A program made the translations under genes and the position numbers. From Deltaproteobacteria bacterium YD0425bin50 (GTDB lineage: Bacteria > Desulfobacterota > Desulfobacteria > Desulfobacterales > YD0425bin50), in NCBI GenBank assembly GCA_002753105.1, contig PDZT01000014.1, positions 1-33,856 of the forward strand: a stretch of 33,856 nucleotides of DNA, given 5' to 3'. Below are positions 1 through 8,194 of this stretch, one piece after another (the first letter of the stretch is position 1; the number at the start of each line of letters is the position of its first letter). The notes under the pieces are model-generated. The model worked only from the letters and a program-made list of their open reading frames with translations. It was not told the origin of the DNA and ran no database searches.

Positions 1-1
1 G

Positions 2-123
2 AAACCGGAAGAGATTATGGGACGATTTAAGCTTGAAGACCGATTGAAAGGCATGAAACCGGAAGAGATTATGGGACGATTTAAGCTTGAAGACCGACTG
101 AAAGGCATGAAACCGGAAGAGAT
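2..123 (+). repeat. 54-bp in-frame tandem repeat (2.3 copies visible)
   Basis: Units run 2-55, 56-109 and the start of a third at 110-123. The two full units differ at one base (gattgaaag versus gactgaaag), so the array is young or homogenised. The unit length is a multiple of three and each unit adds 18 residues to the protein tail, so copy-number change would not shift the frame. More copies may lie to the left of the window. Confidence 0.9.
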
Positions 124-169
124 AGAAGCGTATTTAAACACCATACGCAAACAACATCATTCATCATAA
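2..169 (+). CDS. C-terminal tail of an Rpn-like PD-(D/E)XK family protein (partial, 5' end outside window)
   Basis: The open frame enters from the left edge and stops at TAA 167-169. The visible 55 residues are two full copies of an 18-residue unit (KPEEIMGRFKLEDRLKGM) followed by KPEEIEAYLNTIRK and a short basic tail. Charged 'LKGMKPEEIEAYL' repeats of this sort close many Rpn/PD-(D/E)XK transposase-like nucleases, which are DNA endonucleases linked to recombination. The catalytic domain lies outside the window, so the family call rests on the tail alone. It may belong to an intact gene or to a remnant like its neighbour at 309-635. Confidence 0.6.
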   Translation, partial: KPEEIMGRFKLEDRLKGMKPEEIMGRFKLEDRLKGMKPEEIEAYLNTIRKQHHSS

Positions 170-178
170 AGAAATTGT

Positions 179-297
179 GGCCTTGATCTTTGTTTCGGCC
201 ACTTAATCTTAATCTTAATCTTTGCCTGAAATTAGATTAAGATTACGATTAAGAGCAAGATTAAGAAAATTGACTGGCCGAAACGAGAATCAAGGCC
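179..297. repeat. Palindromic element A: conserved arms, TAATCT-rich core
   Basis: The left arm (179-200, GGCCTTGATC...GTTTCGGCC) is inverted at 276-297 (GGCCGAAACG...CAAGGCC), with about 18 of 22 bases pairing. Between them, 202-267 holds TTAATCTTAATCTTAATCTT followed by its complement in degenerate form (AGATTAAGATTACGATTAAG), so the core is itself a hairpin. The arms match those of the elements at 2013-2144 and 7630-7761, but the core is different. No transposase is encoded; it behaves like a non-autonomous, MITE- or REP-like sequence. Confidence 0.8.
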
Positions 298-308
298 GAA
301 ATTGTCCG

Positions 309-635
309 ATGGAAGAACAAAAAACTGAACAAACGCAATGGCATGAATTATTAGCCGCGGTGTTAGAAGCGCTATTAACACCACTAGGGATTCAGGTGTT
401 GACTGAATTTCCGATCATGAGTTCACCTCCAAAAGCTGATATTGTTATTTTACGGCGTGAAGGCAAAGCCTGGACTGACGCTCAAAAAGAAAGACTCCCT
501 GAAGGAATCCGTCAACGCTCTGCAAGTCATATTCTGATTGAGTTCAAATACACTGAATCCGCGGGCACAACAGGTTTCGCGACAAGAATTGCAAACGTAT
601 TAGACGATCGTTCCCACGCTCCAGCGTGGAAATGA
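309..635 (+). pseudogene. Truncated PD-(D/E)XK nuclease-like hypothetical protein
   Basis: I chose ATG 309 because the upstream part of the open frame is translated palindromic repeat (RLRLRLRARLRK). From there the product (MEEQKTEQTQWHELLAAVLE...) looks like an ordinary globular start. The patterns KADIVIL and, about 40 residues later, HILIEFKYTES give the D...E-x-K arrangement of the PD-(D/E)XK nuclease fold. Just after this core the frame runs into the GATCGTTCCCACGCTCCAGC palindrome (607-629), which supplies the last residues (DRSHAPAWK) and then a TGA. Related proteins normally continue well beyond the E-x-K strand, so this 108-residue product is probably a 3'-truncated, non-functional gene. 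The family call is from motif and memory of similar proteins, not from a search. Confidence 0.55.
607..629. repeat. GTTCCCACGCTCCAGCGTGG palindrome (partial copy)
   Basis: CCACGCTCCAGCGTGG at 614-629 is an inverted repeat preceded by GATCGTTC. The fuller version of the same sequence, with a GGGAACG right end, is at 7997-8022. Here the right end stops at GTGGAAATGA, and the element supplies the premature end of the nuclease-like gene at 309-635. Palindromes with this core are dispersed in many proteobacterial genomes. Confidence 0.75.
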
Positions 636-667
636 GATGTCCAAAAATGTTTCTCAAAGGATATTCA

Positions 668-2008
668 ATGAAAGACCTGAAACCGTTATTACTGATCGTT
701 GAAGATGATATCAGCCATATCAAAATTTTGGAAGTCATATTTAAGGATGAATTTCGGATTATCCCACGAAAAAGCGGTGAACAGGCAATACAATTTTTTG
801 AAAAAATGGGCTTCGATTTTTCAAACAGCAAAGAGTCATCAGTGGACCGAATGAGCATCGACGAATTGATTGCCTTAAAGCAAAATCTTCCGGAATTAAT
901 ACTTCTTGATATTGAAATGCCCGGCATAAAGGGTTGGGAAGTCTGCACTCGGCTGAAATCTATTTCCCAACTGAAAGATATTCCGGTCATCTTTATATCA
1001 GCTATGATGGATACCGAAGACATCACCCATGGATTTAAAGTAGGAGCAGTGGATTATCTTACTAAACCTTTTAATGCTGCTGAATTGAAAGCAAGAGTTC
1101 ATACGCATTTGACATTAAAACGCGCAAAGGAGACTCTTGAATCAAAAAATATTTTGCTCGAACAGCAGTTGATAGAGATTGAGCAAAAAACGAAAAAATT
1201 ACGGGAAAAAGATGTACAGCTTTTAATGATGGACAGGATTGCAGGTATTGGGACTCTGGCCGCTGGTATTGCTCATGAAATAAATAATCCAATGGGTTTT
1301 ATAAAAAGTAATACGAACAGTATAAAAAAAAGCACACAAAACCTCATCAGATTTCTGTCCGATTGGGAGCTAAAGCCAGAAGATCAGTTCTTACCAGAAA
1401 TTTTTCATAAGGAACTTGATCTTATCAATTTCAACTCATTTAAACAAACATTGAATAGTAAATATGATCGGATTGAGCGGGGAATCGAACGAATTATACA
1501 AATTGTAAACAGTTTGCGGAATTTTTCAAGAATCGATAATGAAGATGTTGGAAAACTTGATATCAACAAGAGTATTCAGGAAGCGATTGAATTACTAAAG
1601 CCGTCCAATAAAACAATTATGTTTCAAACGATGTTTGAGGCAGCGCCCATGCTGGAATGTGTTGCAAGTGAAATTAATCAATGTCTGATGCATGTCATCA
1701 AAAATGCTATTGATGCTATTGACACAGATAAAACTGGAGAGATCATCATTAAAACATCAGTGATCGCAGCATCTGACACAATACCAAAAAATCAAATACG
1801 GATTCAGGTTATTGATAATGGCATTGGAATGACTGAGAATGTATTAAATCAGGCATTTAATCCATTTTTTACAACAAAATCTGTTGGTTCTGGCTCAGGA
1901 ATTGGATTAACTATTACCGAGAATATCATCAAGCGCCACCACGGGAGCATTACCATTACCAGCACGGCAGGAAAGGGAACGACCGTTGATATTTATATCG
2001 CTGAGTAA
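668..2008 (+). CDS. Response-regulator/histidine kinase hybrid (REC-HisKA-HATPase)
   Basis: The ATG at 668 is preceded by AAAGG at suitable spacing, whereas the longer open frame from 626 adds 14 residues with no ribosome site, so I use 668 (446 aa). Residues about 6-145 are a receiver domain (LLLIVEDD, phospho-acceptor D81 in LLLDIEMPG, K in YLTKPF). It is longer than usual because of about 20 extra residues (NSKESSVDRMSIDEL) before the acceptor strand. A coiled linker (about 150-190) leads to the H-box with H203 (GIAHEINNP). The HATPase domain shows IDNGIGM, FFTTKSVGSGSGIGL and AGKGTTVDI. No membrane segment or signal peptide is seen, so it is a soluble kinase that takes its input through the receiver domain. 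It stands alone, so its partners are unknown. Confidence 0.9.
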   Translation: MKDLKPLLLIVEDDISHIKILEVIFKDEFRIIPRKSGEQAIQFFEKMGFDFSNSKESSVDRMSIDELIALKQNLPELILLDIEMPGIKGWEVCTRLKSISQLKDIPVIFISAMMDTEDITHGFKVGAVDYLTKPFNAAELKARVHTHLTLKRAKETLESKNILLEQQLIEIEQKTKKLREKDVQLLMMDRIAGIGTLAAGIAHEINNPMGFIKSNTNSIKKSTQNLIRFLSDWELKPEDQFLPEIFHKELDLINFNSFKQTLNSKYDRIERGIERIIQIVNSLRNFSRIDNEDVGKLDINKSIQEAIELLKPSNKTIMFQTMFEAAPMLECVASEINQCLMHVIKNAIDAIDTDKTGEIIIKTSVIAASDTIPKNQIRIQVIDNGIGMTENVLNQAFNPFFTTKSVGSGSGIGLTITENIIKRHHGSITITSTAGKGTTVDIYIAE

Positions 2009-2012
2009 AATT

Positions 2013-2144
2013 GGGCATTGATCATCGTTTCGGGCCGGACATTATCGTTGTGACAGAATTGTAGGGGCGAACCTTGTGTTCGCGCTCCAAAAGGGCGATG
2101 ACAAGCATCGCCCCTACAGTTTGGCCGAAACGAAGATCAAGGCC
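2013..2144. repeat. Palindromic element B: conserved arms, GTAGGGGCGA core
   Basis: The left arm at 2013-2036 (GGGCATTGATCATCGTTTCG plus GGCC) is inverted at 2123-2144 (GGCCGAAACGAAGATCAAGG plus CC). The core (2061-2117) begins GTAGGGGCGAACCTTGTGTT and ends ATCGCCCCTAC, a long imperfect hairpin. Arms and core match the copy at 7630-7761 almost base for base. It fills the space between the converging kinase gene and maeB and could act as a bidirectional transcription stop. Confidence 0.85.
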
Positions 2145-2150
2145 ACCTTG

Positions 2151-4418
2151 TTAGAGACTTTCCTTGCTTTTTTCCTGAGCCTGAACCACAGTTATAGCAG
2201 TAACATTCACAACATTTTCCATATCTGAACCTCTGGGCAATACATTAAACGGTTTACTTAAACCCATAAGAAGAGGCCCAACTTTTTTAGCTCCTCCAAG
2301 ACATTCCAGCAGTTTATAGGAAATATTACACGAAGATAATTCTGGAAATATTAACACATTTGCAGGACCGCCTAACCGGTTAAAGGGAAAATCTTTTTTA
2401 AGCATTTCATCAACTAAGGCTATATCAGCTTGCATCTCTCCCTCAATAATAAGATTTGGACATCGTTCTAATACAAGATCAACAGCTTTTTGAACTCGAC
2501 TGGCATCAGGATGTGCGACGCTTCCAAAATTTGAAAAAGACAACATCGCAATTCTCGGTTTAATATCAAAAAATGTTGCCATATCTGCTGTTTGTATTGC
2601 GATTTCTGCTAAGTCTTCTGCAGTGGGATTGATATTCACTGTAGGGTCAGAAAAAATCAACATTCGGTCTTTAAAAATCATCAGATACATTGCCGCAACT
2701 TTAGTAGCACCTTTTTTTCGGGGAATCGTTTGTAACACTGGTCGAATAGCATAAGGGTAATAGCAATCAATGCCATGAACCTGACCATCTACTATGCCTT
2801 CACTGACCATCATTGCTCCAAACAAATAACGACTCCTAAGCAATCTTTTGGTTTCGCTTAATGTCCATCCCTTTCTACTTCTTTTATGAAATAATTTTTG
2901 AGCAAAGTCTTCAAAAAGCGGGCTTTTTTGATTCTCAATAATTTCAATACCATCTAAAGAAAGATTAAGTTCTTGTGCCAGTGAATAGATTTCTTCTTTA
3001 TCTGTACAAAGAATCGTAGGATACGCAATTTTTTGATTTATAATTTGATGAACTGCTCTAAGTATAACTGGATTCGCTCCTTCAGGAAATACGATTCGTT
3101 TCGGGTCTTGTTGTGCCCTGACAATCATTTTATGAATGATTTCACGCTCAGGCCCCAGCATGATCTCTAACCGTTCGACATACTTGTCTTTATCGTCTAT
3201 CGTAATTTTAGCAACGCCGCTTTTTATAGCGGCTTCAGCAACTGCAGGGGTTACATTCAGTAATACTCGGGAATCAAAAGGCAATGGGATGATGTAATCC
3301 GGTCCGAATTGAATTTTTCGGCCAGCATACGCTTTGATAACCGAGTCTGGAACATCCTGCTGAGCCAATTGAGCTAAAGCTGTAGCTGCCGCAATTTTCA
3401 TCTCTTCATTGATTTTGCTCGCTCTAACATCTAAAGCGCCTCTAAAAATAAATGGAAATCCTAAAACATTATTGACCTGATTTGGGAAATCAGAACGTCC
3501 TGTTGCTACTATAGCGTCGGGTCTTATAGCCTTGGCTTCAAAATAATCGATTTCAGGGTTTGGATTTGCCAAAGCAAAAATGATAGGCTTATCGCTCATT
3601 TGTTTTAAAATTTCAGCATTAAATGCGCCCTTTACTGATAACCCTAACAGCATATTACATCCCTGAACTGCTTCTTGTAAAGTTCGCATTGTCGTATCTA
3701 TTGCAAAGGCTTCTTTATATGGGTTCATGCCCTTCGTTCTGCCTTTATAAATAACACCGGTTGTATCCACCATAATGATATTTTCTCTTTTTACGCCAAC
3801 AGATATATACATATTCGCACAAGCAATTGCAGCAGCTCCAGCTCCATTGATCACAACACGAATATCAGATGGTTTTCGATTCGTTATAAGGCAGGCATTA
3901 ATGAGAGCAGCGCTGGATATAATCGCTGTCCCGTGCTGATCATCATGAAATACGGGAATAGACATTTGTTTTTTAAGCTCTTCTTCTATGTAAAAACAAT
4001 CTGGAGCTTTGATATCTTCTAAATTGATACCACCGAATGTCGGTTCTAAATTTTTAACGATGTTGATAAATTCATCAGGATTTTGCGTCGTTATTTCGAT
4101 GTCAAAAACATCTATGTTCGCAAATCGTTTAAATAAAACGCCCTTGCCTTCCATAACAGGCTTTCCAGCTAATGCGCCAATATTTCCAAGACCGAGAACA
4201 GCGGTTCCATTCGTTACGACGCCTACTAAATTTCCTTTAGACGTATAATCATAAGATAACTCATTATTTTTTTGGATGTTAAGACACGGAAAGGCAACAC
4301 CGGGACTATAAGCCAAACTCAAATCTGCCTGAGAAAGACATGATTTGGTAGGTACAACCTCGATTTTACCGGGTTTTGGGAATTTATGGTAATTTAACGC
4401 TTCTGATTCGTATTGCAT
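2151..4418 (-). CDS. maeB: NADP-dependent malic enzyme with phosphotransacetylase-like domain
   Basis: The enzyme decarboxylates malate to pyruvate with reduction of NADP and links the C4 pool to pyruvate in the cytoplasm. At 755 residues it has the size of the MaeB class. The malic-enzyme N-terminal domain (about 15-150) has [30 protein letters not shown] and EGKGVLFK. The metal-binding region has [15 protein letters not shown] and HDDQHGTA, and the NAD(P)-binding domain (about 160-400) has [13 protein letters not shown]. The C-terminal third (about 420-750; [34 protein letters not shown]) is the phosphotransacetylase-like domain, usually regulatory and acetyl-CoA-sensing. GGGAG precedes the ATG. 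It follows the phosphoribosyltransferase gene by 48 bp on the same strand and may share its transcript, although no metabolic link to Ter is known to me. Confidence 0.95.
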   Translation of the reverse strand: MQYESEALNYHKFPKPGKIEVVPTKSCLSQADLSLAYSPGVAFPCLNIQKNNELSYDYTSKGNLVGVVTNGTAVLGLGNIGALAGKPVMEGKGVLFKRFANIDVFDIEITTQNPDEFINIVKNLEPTFGGINLEDIKAPDCFYIEEELKKQMSIPVFHDDQHGTAIISSAALINACLITNRKPSDIRVVINGAGAAAIACANMYISVGVKRENIIMVDTTGVIYKGRTKGMNPYKEAFAIDTTMRTLQEAVQGCNMLLGLSVKGAFNAEILKQMSDKPIIFALANPNPEIDYFEAKAIRPDAIVATGRSDFPNQVNNVLGFPFIFRGALDVRASKINEEMKIAAATALAQLAQQDVPDSVIKAYAGRKIQFGPDYIIPLPFDSRVLLNVTPAVAEAAIKSGVAKITIDDKDKYVERLEIMLGPEREIIHKMIVRAQQDPKRIVFPEGANPVILRAVHQIINQKIAYPTILCTDKEEIYSLAQELNLSLDGIEIIENQKSPLFEDFAQKLFHKRSRKGWTLSETKRLLRSRYLFGAMMVSEGIVDGQVHGIDCYYPYAIRPVLQTIPRKKGATKVAAMYLMIFKDRMLIFSDPTVNINPTAEDLAEIAIQTADMATFFDIKPRIAMLSFSNFGSVAHPDASRVQKAVDLVLERCPNLIIEGEMQADIALVDEMLKKDFPFNRLGGPANVLIFPELSSCNISYKLLECLGGAKKVGPLLMGLSKPFNVLPRGSDMENVVNVTAITVVQAQEKSKESL

Positions 4419-4466
4419 TTGATTACTCCCATTTAATTGTTATTGAATATAAGCGTGTTACACTTC

Positions 4467-5597
4467 TTAAAAAAATTTCGGATGTGCATTTAGTTTTTCG
4501 ATTAAATCATGTGTTACAGGTAATTGATTCGTTTCATAACAAACGATGACCTGATCATAATGATTAGGATAAACATTATATACAAAATTGGGAATCTGAT
4601 CAAAATAATTATCCTCAAATTCGATCTTATAGTGTATATCGTTATCAATAAGTATAGGTGATCGGGTTGTGGATTGAAACCAAATCGTAAACCCCTGATT
4701 TTCAAGTTCTTCAGCTAATTTAAAAGGAAAAAATAAAAATTCTCCGGTTCCTAATACAAGAATGGTATCATCATTGTTTAGAAAATTCATGTGGTTAATA
4801 CATGATAACATATCCACTTCTGGAATATCACGATACCCCAATCTTCCCCAATTTTTTTTTAAATACCTATTTTTATCATTGCGATTCCCTGTAGAATCTA
4901 TGTTAGTTATGTGCTGGAAATTGGGATTGGGTTCAAATTCAAAATGTCCATCTAATATGCTGACAATTTTCATATTACATTGGATTTTGTCAAGAATAAC
5001 TTGATATTTTTCCTGATTAATCCAGTTGGTCAGTACAACAAAGATGACCTGTTCAATATGTGGATTTACTTTTTTAAAGCGAAGAATCAGATTGATAAAT
5101 GTATTGCCTGTACTGAGTTCATCATCAATTAATATCAGTGTTCTTGAATGATAAAATATTTCTTTATCAGCAGGTTCAATCGGTTCATAGAGAATATGAT
5201 CTGTTGCATGACTATGGGTCTCGTCAAATGTAAACGCCTGTTTTTGAGTTAAGATATATCGGGTTGTATGTATAAAAACGCTTTCAGTATCTGGATTAGC
5301 AAGCATGAATTCTTCATAAATCCCCTGCCCTAAACCTGTAGCTGTTTCTGCAAGTGCAACAAAAACGACTGGAGAACGGATATAGAGCAAAGATAGTTTT
5401 TGCGCAAAAATACGGTATATTTCCCGCATTTTAGATGGTCTATTTGGATAATGTTTTCCCAGTACTTTACTAATAAATAAGTAGCCCCGCTTTGGATTAT
5501 TTCTGCTTCCAAACCCAAATAAGTCCTCTAAAGGGATATCCGTTCTCTCCACATGAATTGATAAGGTTCCGGTTTGTAAGATGACGGTTTTGTTCAT
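4467..5597 (-). CDS. Phosphoribosyltransferase with TRSP domain (Ter-associated)
   Basis: The PRPP-binding loop (LILIDDELSTGNT, about residues 153-166) and an upstream VFVALAETATGLGQG segment identify a phosphoribosyltransferase fold. The C-terminal third carries VLGTGEFLFFPFKLAEEL followed by FQSTTRSPI, the signature that names the TRSP domain. Such fusions are known from Ter stress gene clusters, where comparative genomics has proposed that they help make a nucleoside-like metabolite. The start is uncertain. The frame is open from a TTG at 5678 and an ATG at 5651, both inside terD, but ATG 5597 lies 16 bp after the terD stop and begins MNKTVILQTGTLSIHVE, a plausible domain start (370 aa). 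Translational coupling to terD is likely, as no strong ribosome site is visible. The reaction is inferred from family literature. Confidence 0.85.
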   Translation of the reverse strand: MNKTVILQTGTLSIHVERTDIPLEDLFGFGSRNNPKRGYLFISKVLGKHYPNRPSKMREIYRIFAQKLSLLYIRSPVVFVALAETATGLGQGIYEEFMLANPDTESVFIHTTRYILTQKQAFTFDETHSHATDHILYEPIEPADKEIFYHSRTLILIDDELSTGNTFINLILRFKKVNPHIEQVIFVVLTNWINQEKYQVILDKIQCNMKIVSILDGHFEFEPNPNFQHITNIDSTGNRNDKNRYLKKNWGRLGYRDIPEVDMLSCINHMNFLNNDDTILVLGTGEFLFFPFKLAEELENQGFTIWFQSTTRSPILIDNDIHYKIEFEDNYFDQIPNFVYNVYPNHYDQVIVCYETNQLPVTHDLIEKLNAHPKFF

Positions 5598-5613
5598 GTT
5601 AAAATCGACAGCT

Positions 5614-6825
5614 TTATTTAGCGCCAGCAACCCATCGGAAACCGAATCCATAATGTTGATCTGCGTCTTTATGTCCAAAAAAGTATTTCTCTTCCTTTGT
5701 TATTTCAATCTTATCCCCAATATTTTGAATGGTACATACTGCACAAAAAGTACGGCTTGCATTCGGATTATTGAGCTTCATAAATATTTCATTACCCAAT
5801 TCGTCTTTTATGGTTACTCTTCCATTAACTACCGTAAAATTTGCAGTTCCTTCATAAATAAATGTGAATATCAACACCTTAGTGATTAAATCCGGACGCA
5901 AAATATAAAGATTTTCACCATCTGATGCTTGTCCGCTTCTATCGTCTTTATCAAGATATATAAAAGGAGTATCATTTCTAGAACCAAACGATCGGCCAAG
6001 CGCCTGAATAACGCCAATCATTCCATCTTTGAGTAAAAACATACACCCAAGGTCTAAATCGGCCTGAATGGTTTTCGAGCCAAAAAAACCTTGTTGTTTA
6101 ATGCTTTGATCCCAGTTTAAGTTGATATGGATCGGCTGGATATCCCCTTTTTTTCTTAAATCTACGGTTTTTTTATCCCCTCTTTTTTCAAGTGTAATTT
6201 TGGTAAGCGTAATTTTGGGTGGTAACGCAGGTGGTGAAGGTGGAGACGGCGTCGGAGGTTGAGGAGTGGGTTGAGACGGTTTGGGTGATGAAGAAGGTGC
6301 AAGCTCTTCTCCTCCAAAATGCTTTAATAAAGCACTTAATCCTCCATTAAATCCCTGTCCCACAGCAGAAAATCTCCAGATATCTTTGAAATACATTTCG
6401 CCTAATATAATGGCTTTTTCAGAGGCGAAATCAGTACCAGAGAAGGAAAATCGGGCAACTTCATTATTGTCAGATAATAATCGAATAAATCCAGAAGATA
6501 TCTGACTCATCACTTCATTGCCGTCAATAGCCGCTGTAAACACAAGCTTTTTAATGGACGAAGGTAATTTTGTAAGATTCAGTTCAAATCGTTCACTATC
6601 TCCAAGAACCTGTCCACGTTTTCTTACAGCATTTTCTGGAGAATTGGGCTGATTATAGAAAATAAAATACCTGTCATCTGACAGTTTATCGTTTTGGTCA
6701 ACGCCAAAACACGCGATGTCAATGGATACCTGCCTTCCAAAATCAATTTTTATACCCACCTGAATATTACTTAGTGATTGAGTAATATCCTGAATTTTTA
6801 TCTTTTGTCCTCGTACAAGATTCAT
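5614..6825 (-). CDS. Two-domain TerD-family stress protein with proline-rich linker
   Basis: Residues 1-175 are a complete TerD domain: an opening MNLVRGQKIKI, the acidic calcium-type pattern (DIACFGVDQNDKLSDDRYFIFYNQ), and the classic ending LGEMYFKDIWRFSAVGQGFNGG. A linker at about 177-203 is almost all Pro/Ser/Thr/Gln. Residues 205-403 form a second TerD-like domain (INLNWDQ, ADLDLGCMFLLKDG, FIYLDKDDRSG), ending HYGFGFRWVAGAK. This TerD-linker-TerD plan resembles the TerA/TerF type of the Ter system. There is no signal peptide, so it is cytoplasmic or attached at the inner membrane face. AAGGAG lies 10 bases before the ATG. It is the first gene of a likely terD-PRTase unit. Calcium binding is a family property, not shown here. 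Confidence 0.9.
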   Translation of the reverse strand: MNLVRGQKIKIQDITQSLSNIQVGIKIDFGRQVSIDIACFGVDQNDKLSDDRYFIFYNQPNSPENAVRKRGQVLGDSERFELNLTKLPSSIKKLVFTAAIDGNEVMSQISSGFIRLLSDNNEVARFSFSGTDFASEKAIILGEMYFKDIWRFSAVGQGFNGGLSALLKHFGGEELAPSSSPKPSQPTPQPPTPSPPSPPALPPKITLTKITLEKRGDKKTVDLRKKGDIQPIHINLNWDQSIKQQGFFGSKTIQADLDLGCMFLLKDGMIGVIQALGRSFGSRNDTPFIYLDKDDRSGQASDGENLYILRPDLITKVLIFTFIYEGTANFTVVNGRVTIKDELGNEIFMKLNNPNASRTFCAVCTIQNIGDKIEITKEEKYFFGHKDADQHYGFGFRWVAGAK

Positions 6826-6896
6826 AAGCGTTATTCTCCTTATGACTTTTACCGGATCATCTTATTTCGTTCAGTTCAGTTTATTAGTCAACCCAG

Positions 6897-7304
6897 TTAG
6901 TAACTAATAATCCGGGTAATCTGTTGAAAATGTTTAAGATTTCTGGTTACAAGTACAGCCCTATTGGCAAGACTGATACTTGCAATCAGAATATCAGTAC
7001 GTCCAATCTTTTTATATATTTTCATATTTCGTAACTGTTCAAACTGAATTGCTGATTTTTCATCTATTCCTATTACTGGAATCTGTGAAAGAAGTTCCTC
7101 TGTACGATACAATAAGTTCTGTGCTCTTAACAATTGAAACCTATCAGATGCTTTCAACAGAAATTCAAAACGTCCACGTAACAATTCAATTTTTGTAATT
7201 ATGGTAATTCTTAAATCAGAATCATCAAGCTTTTTCAGATTATCAACGACTTTCAGATTTCCAGCGTGTAAATGTGTAATCGTATCGGTATCAAGAATAT
7301 GCAT
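6897..7304 (-). CDS. PIN-domain toxin (VapC-like)
   Basis: The 135-residue product starts MHILDTDTITHLHAG, giving the first PIN acidic pair (D5, D7). An internal acidic residue (TKIELLRGRFE) and IGRTDILIASISLA near the C-terminus complete the metal-binding set of PIN ribonucleases. VapC-type toxins cleave RNA and are held in check by the upstream antitoxin. Its ATG overlaps the TAA of the preceding gene by one base (TAATG), so the two are translated together. It sits between terD and the terB remnant, which suggests insertion into the Ter region. Confidence 0.85.
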   Translation of the reverse strand: MHILDTDTITHLHAGNLKVVDNLKKLDDSDLRITIITKIELLRGRFEFLLKASDRFQLLRAQNLLYRTEELLSQIPVIGIDEKSAIQFEQLRNMKIYKKIGRTDILIASISLANRAVLVTRNLKHFQQITRIISY

Positions 7305-7597
7305 TATGAATCTGTTTCCTTTTCAGGCCTTCCTCTTTCAGAATAAATCATTAAGCGAAGTTTCTCCAAAGAATCATCGCCTGAAAATGCACCAGACTGA
7401 CCTATCAATAGTGTTCTGTGATCACAATTGCTTAACCAGTCATCTATAGCTGTTTTCAAAAAACGCCATTCATCATCAATTCTTTGTCCCTGAATTTTAC
7501 CTTGAATAACCTGTTGTTTTATTTTATCTTCAGGTATTTTTAAATATTTTGCCGCCTCCCGTAAGGTAAATATCCTGTCTGTAGATATCTGACTCAT
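7304..7597 (-). CDS. Helix-turn-helix antitoxin of the PIN toxin pair (excisionase/MerR-type fold)
   Basis: This 97-residue protein contains RIFTLREAAKYLKIPEDKIK, then IQGQRIDDEWRFLKTAIDDWL, a helix-turn-helix typical of excisionase-like or MerR-like DNA-binding modules. The C-terminal 40 residues (charged, SGAFSGDDSLEKLRLMIY) would be the toxin-binding part. It precedes the PIN toxin gene with a one-base overlap, and AAAAGGAC lies just upstream of the ATG. It probably represses its own operon. A different antitoxin fold than the common AbrB or MetJ types is used, which some PIN systems do. Confidence 0.8.
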   Translation of the reverse strand: MSQISTDRIFTLREAAKYLKIPEDKIKQQVIQGKIQGQRIDDEWRFLKTAIDDWLSNCDHRTLLIGQSGAFSGDDSLEKLRLMIYSERGRPEKETDS

Positions 7598-7629
7598 TTT
7601 TTGTCCTTTTGGTTATTACCAACATTTTC

Positions 7630-7761
7630 GGCCTTGATCATCGTTTCGGCCGACATTATCGTTGCCGCAACAGAATTGTAGGGGCGAACCTTGTGTTCGC
7701 CCTCCAAAAGGGCGATGACAAGCATCGCCCCTACATTGTGGCCGAAACGATGATAAAGGCC
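7630..7761. repeat. Palindromic element C: conserved arms, GTAGGGGCGA core
   Basis: The left arm (7630-7651, GGCCTTGATC...CGTTTCGGCC) is inverted at 7740-7761 (GGCCGAAACG...AAAGGCC). The core at 7678-7734 starts GTAGGGGCGAACCTTGTGTT and ends GCATCGCCCCTAC. The ACATTATCGTTG stretch between left arm and core is also shared with the copy at 2013-2144. It lies upstream of the PIN toxin operon and downstream of the terB fragment. A 67-codon open frame across it is an artefact of the repeat. Confidence 0.9.
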
Positions 7762-7843
7762 ACATTTTCTTTTTTTGATTATTTCTGATTGATTCTAATA
7801 AATGAGCAATTCCGGGCATCTATTAGAATTTGACTATCATGCT

Positions 7844-7991
7844 TTATACCAAATTAAAATCTTTAGGATTAAGCCCTAATTCAGCGCAAATATCTCTGAC
7901 AATTTGTTTTTCAGTATCATCAAAATTGCCATCTGCTGCACCAATAGCACAACATACGCGAACCATCAGTTTTGCTTCTTCGGGTTTCTTT
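7844..7991 (-). pseudogene. Duplicated 3' fragment of terB
   Basis: This stretch repeats the last 48 codons and the stop of the terB gene at 8643-9104 (KKPEEAKLMVRVCCAIGAAD through GLNPKDFNLV). I count only a few base changes, for example CCC/TCC and GCG/GTG, nearly all silent; at the protein level I see only T to A in DIC(A/T)ELG. The match ends abruptly at about 7991, where two GCTCCAGC palindromes take over. The open frame continues through them to an ATG at 8062, which would give a 72-residue chimera with no obvious ribosome site. It is best read as a recent partial duplication of terB, not a working gene. Confidence 0.85.
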
Positions 7992-7996
7992 TCGAT

Positions 7997-8046
7997 CGTT
8001 CCCACGCTCCAGCGTGGGAACGCGGTATCGGACGCTCCAGCGTCCG
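7997..8046. repeat. Pair of GCTCCAGC palindromes
   Basis: The first, 7997-8022, is a 26-base inverted repeat with the centre CACGCTCCAGCGTG and ends CGTTCC/GGAACG. After CGGTAT, the second (8029-8046, CGGACGCTCCAGCGTCCG) repeats the same central GACGCTCCAGCGTC idea. The first matches the partial copy at 607-629. Together they close off the duplicated terB fragment, so they may mark the junction of the rearrangement. Confidence 0.85.
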
Positions 8047-8126
8047 TTTTATTCAAAACCATAATATATAGATTTCCAGATATTCAATTTCACAATTGAG
8101 AGCAAAATGAGAAGTGGTAAATTCCC

Positions 8127-8153
8127 GTAGGGCGAGGCATGCCTCGCCCCTAC
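8127..8153. repeat. Short GTAGGGCGAGGCATGCCTCG palindrome
   Basis: GTAGGGCGAGGCAT is followed directly by ATGCCTCGCC-type complement ending CCCCTAC, an almost perfect 27-base palindrome with one bulged base. The outer GTAGGG/CCCTAC ends are the same as in the cores of the elements at 2061-2117 and 7678-7734, so it is probably a solo core of that family. It lies downstream of hicA and could also fold as a transcription stop. Confidence 0.75.
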
Positions 8154-8194
8154 AATCGTTCATCTTTGCAATTATTTATCTGAAAACCTGTATG

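Noticed and set aside
1-123. Possible CRISPR-like direct repeats
   Set aside because: The 54-bp units abut with no spacers and are in frame, so they are a coding tandem repeat.
544-1026. 160-codon minus-strand open frame
   Set aside because: It lies opposite the receiver domain of the clear kinase gene and gives a protein without recognisable features; an antisense shadow.
7616-7819. 67-codon minus-strand open frame
   Set aside because: It is mostly the palindromic element at 7630-7761 read as codons, with a low-complexity product and no ribosome site.
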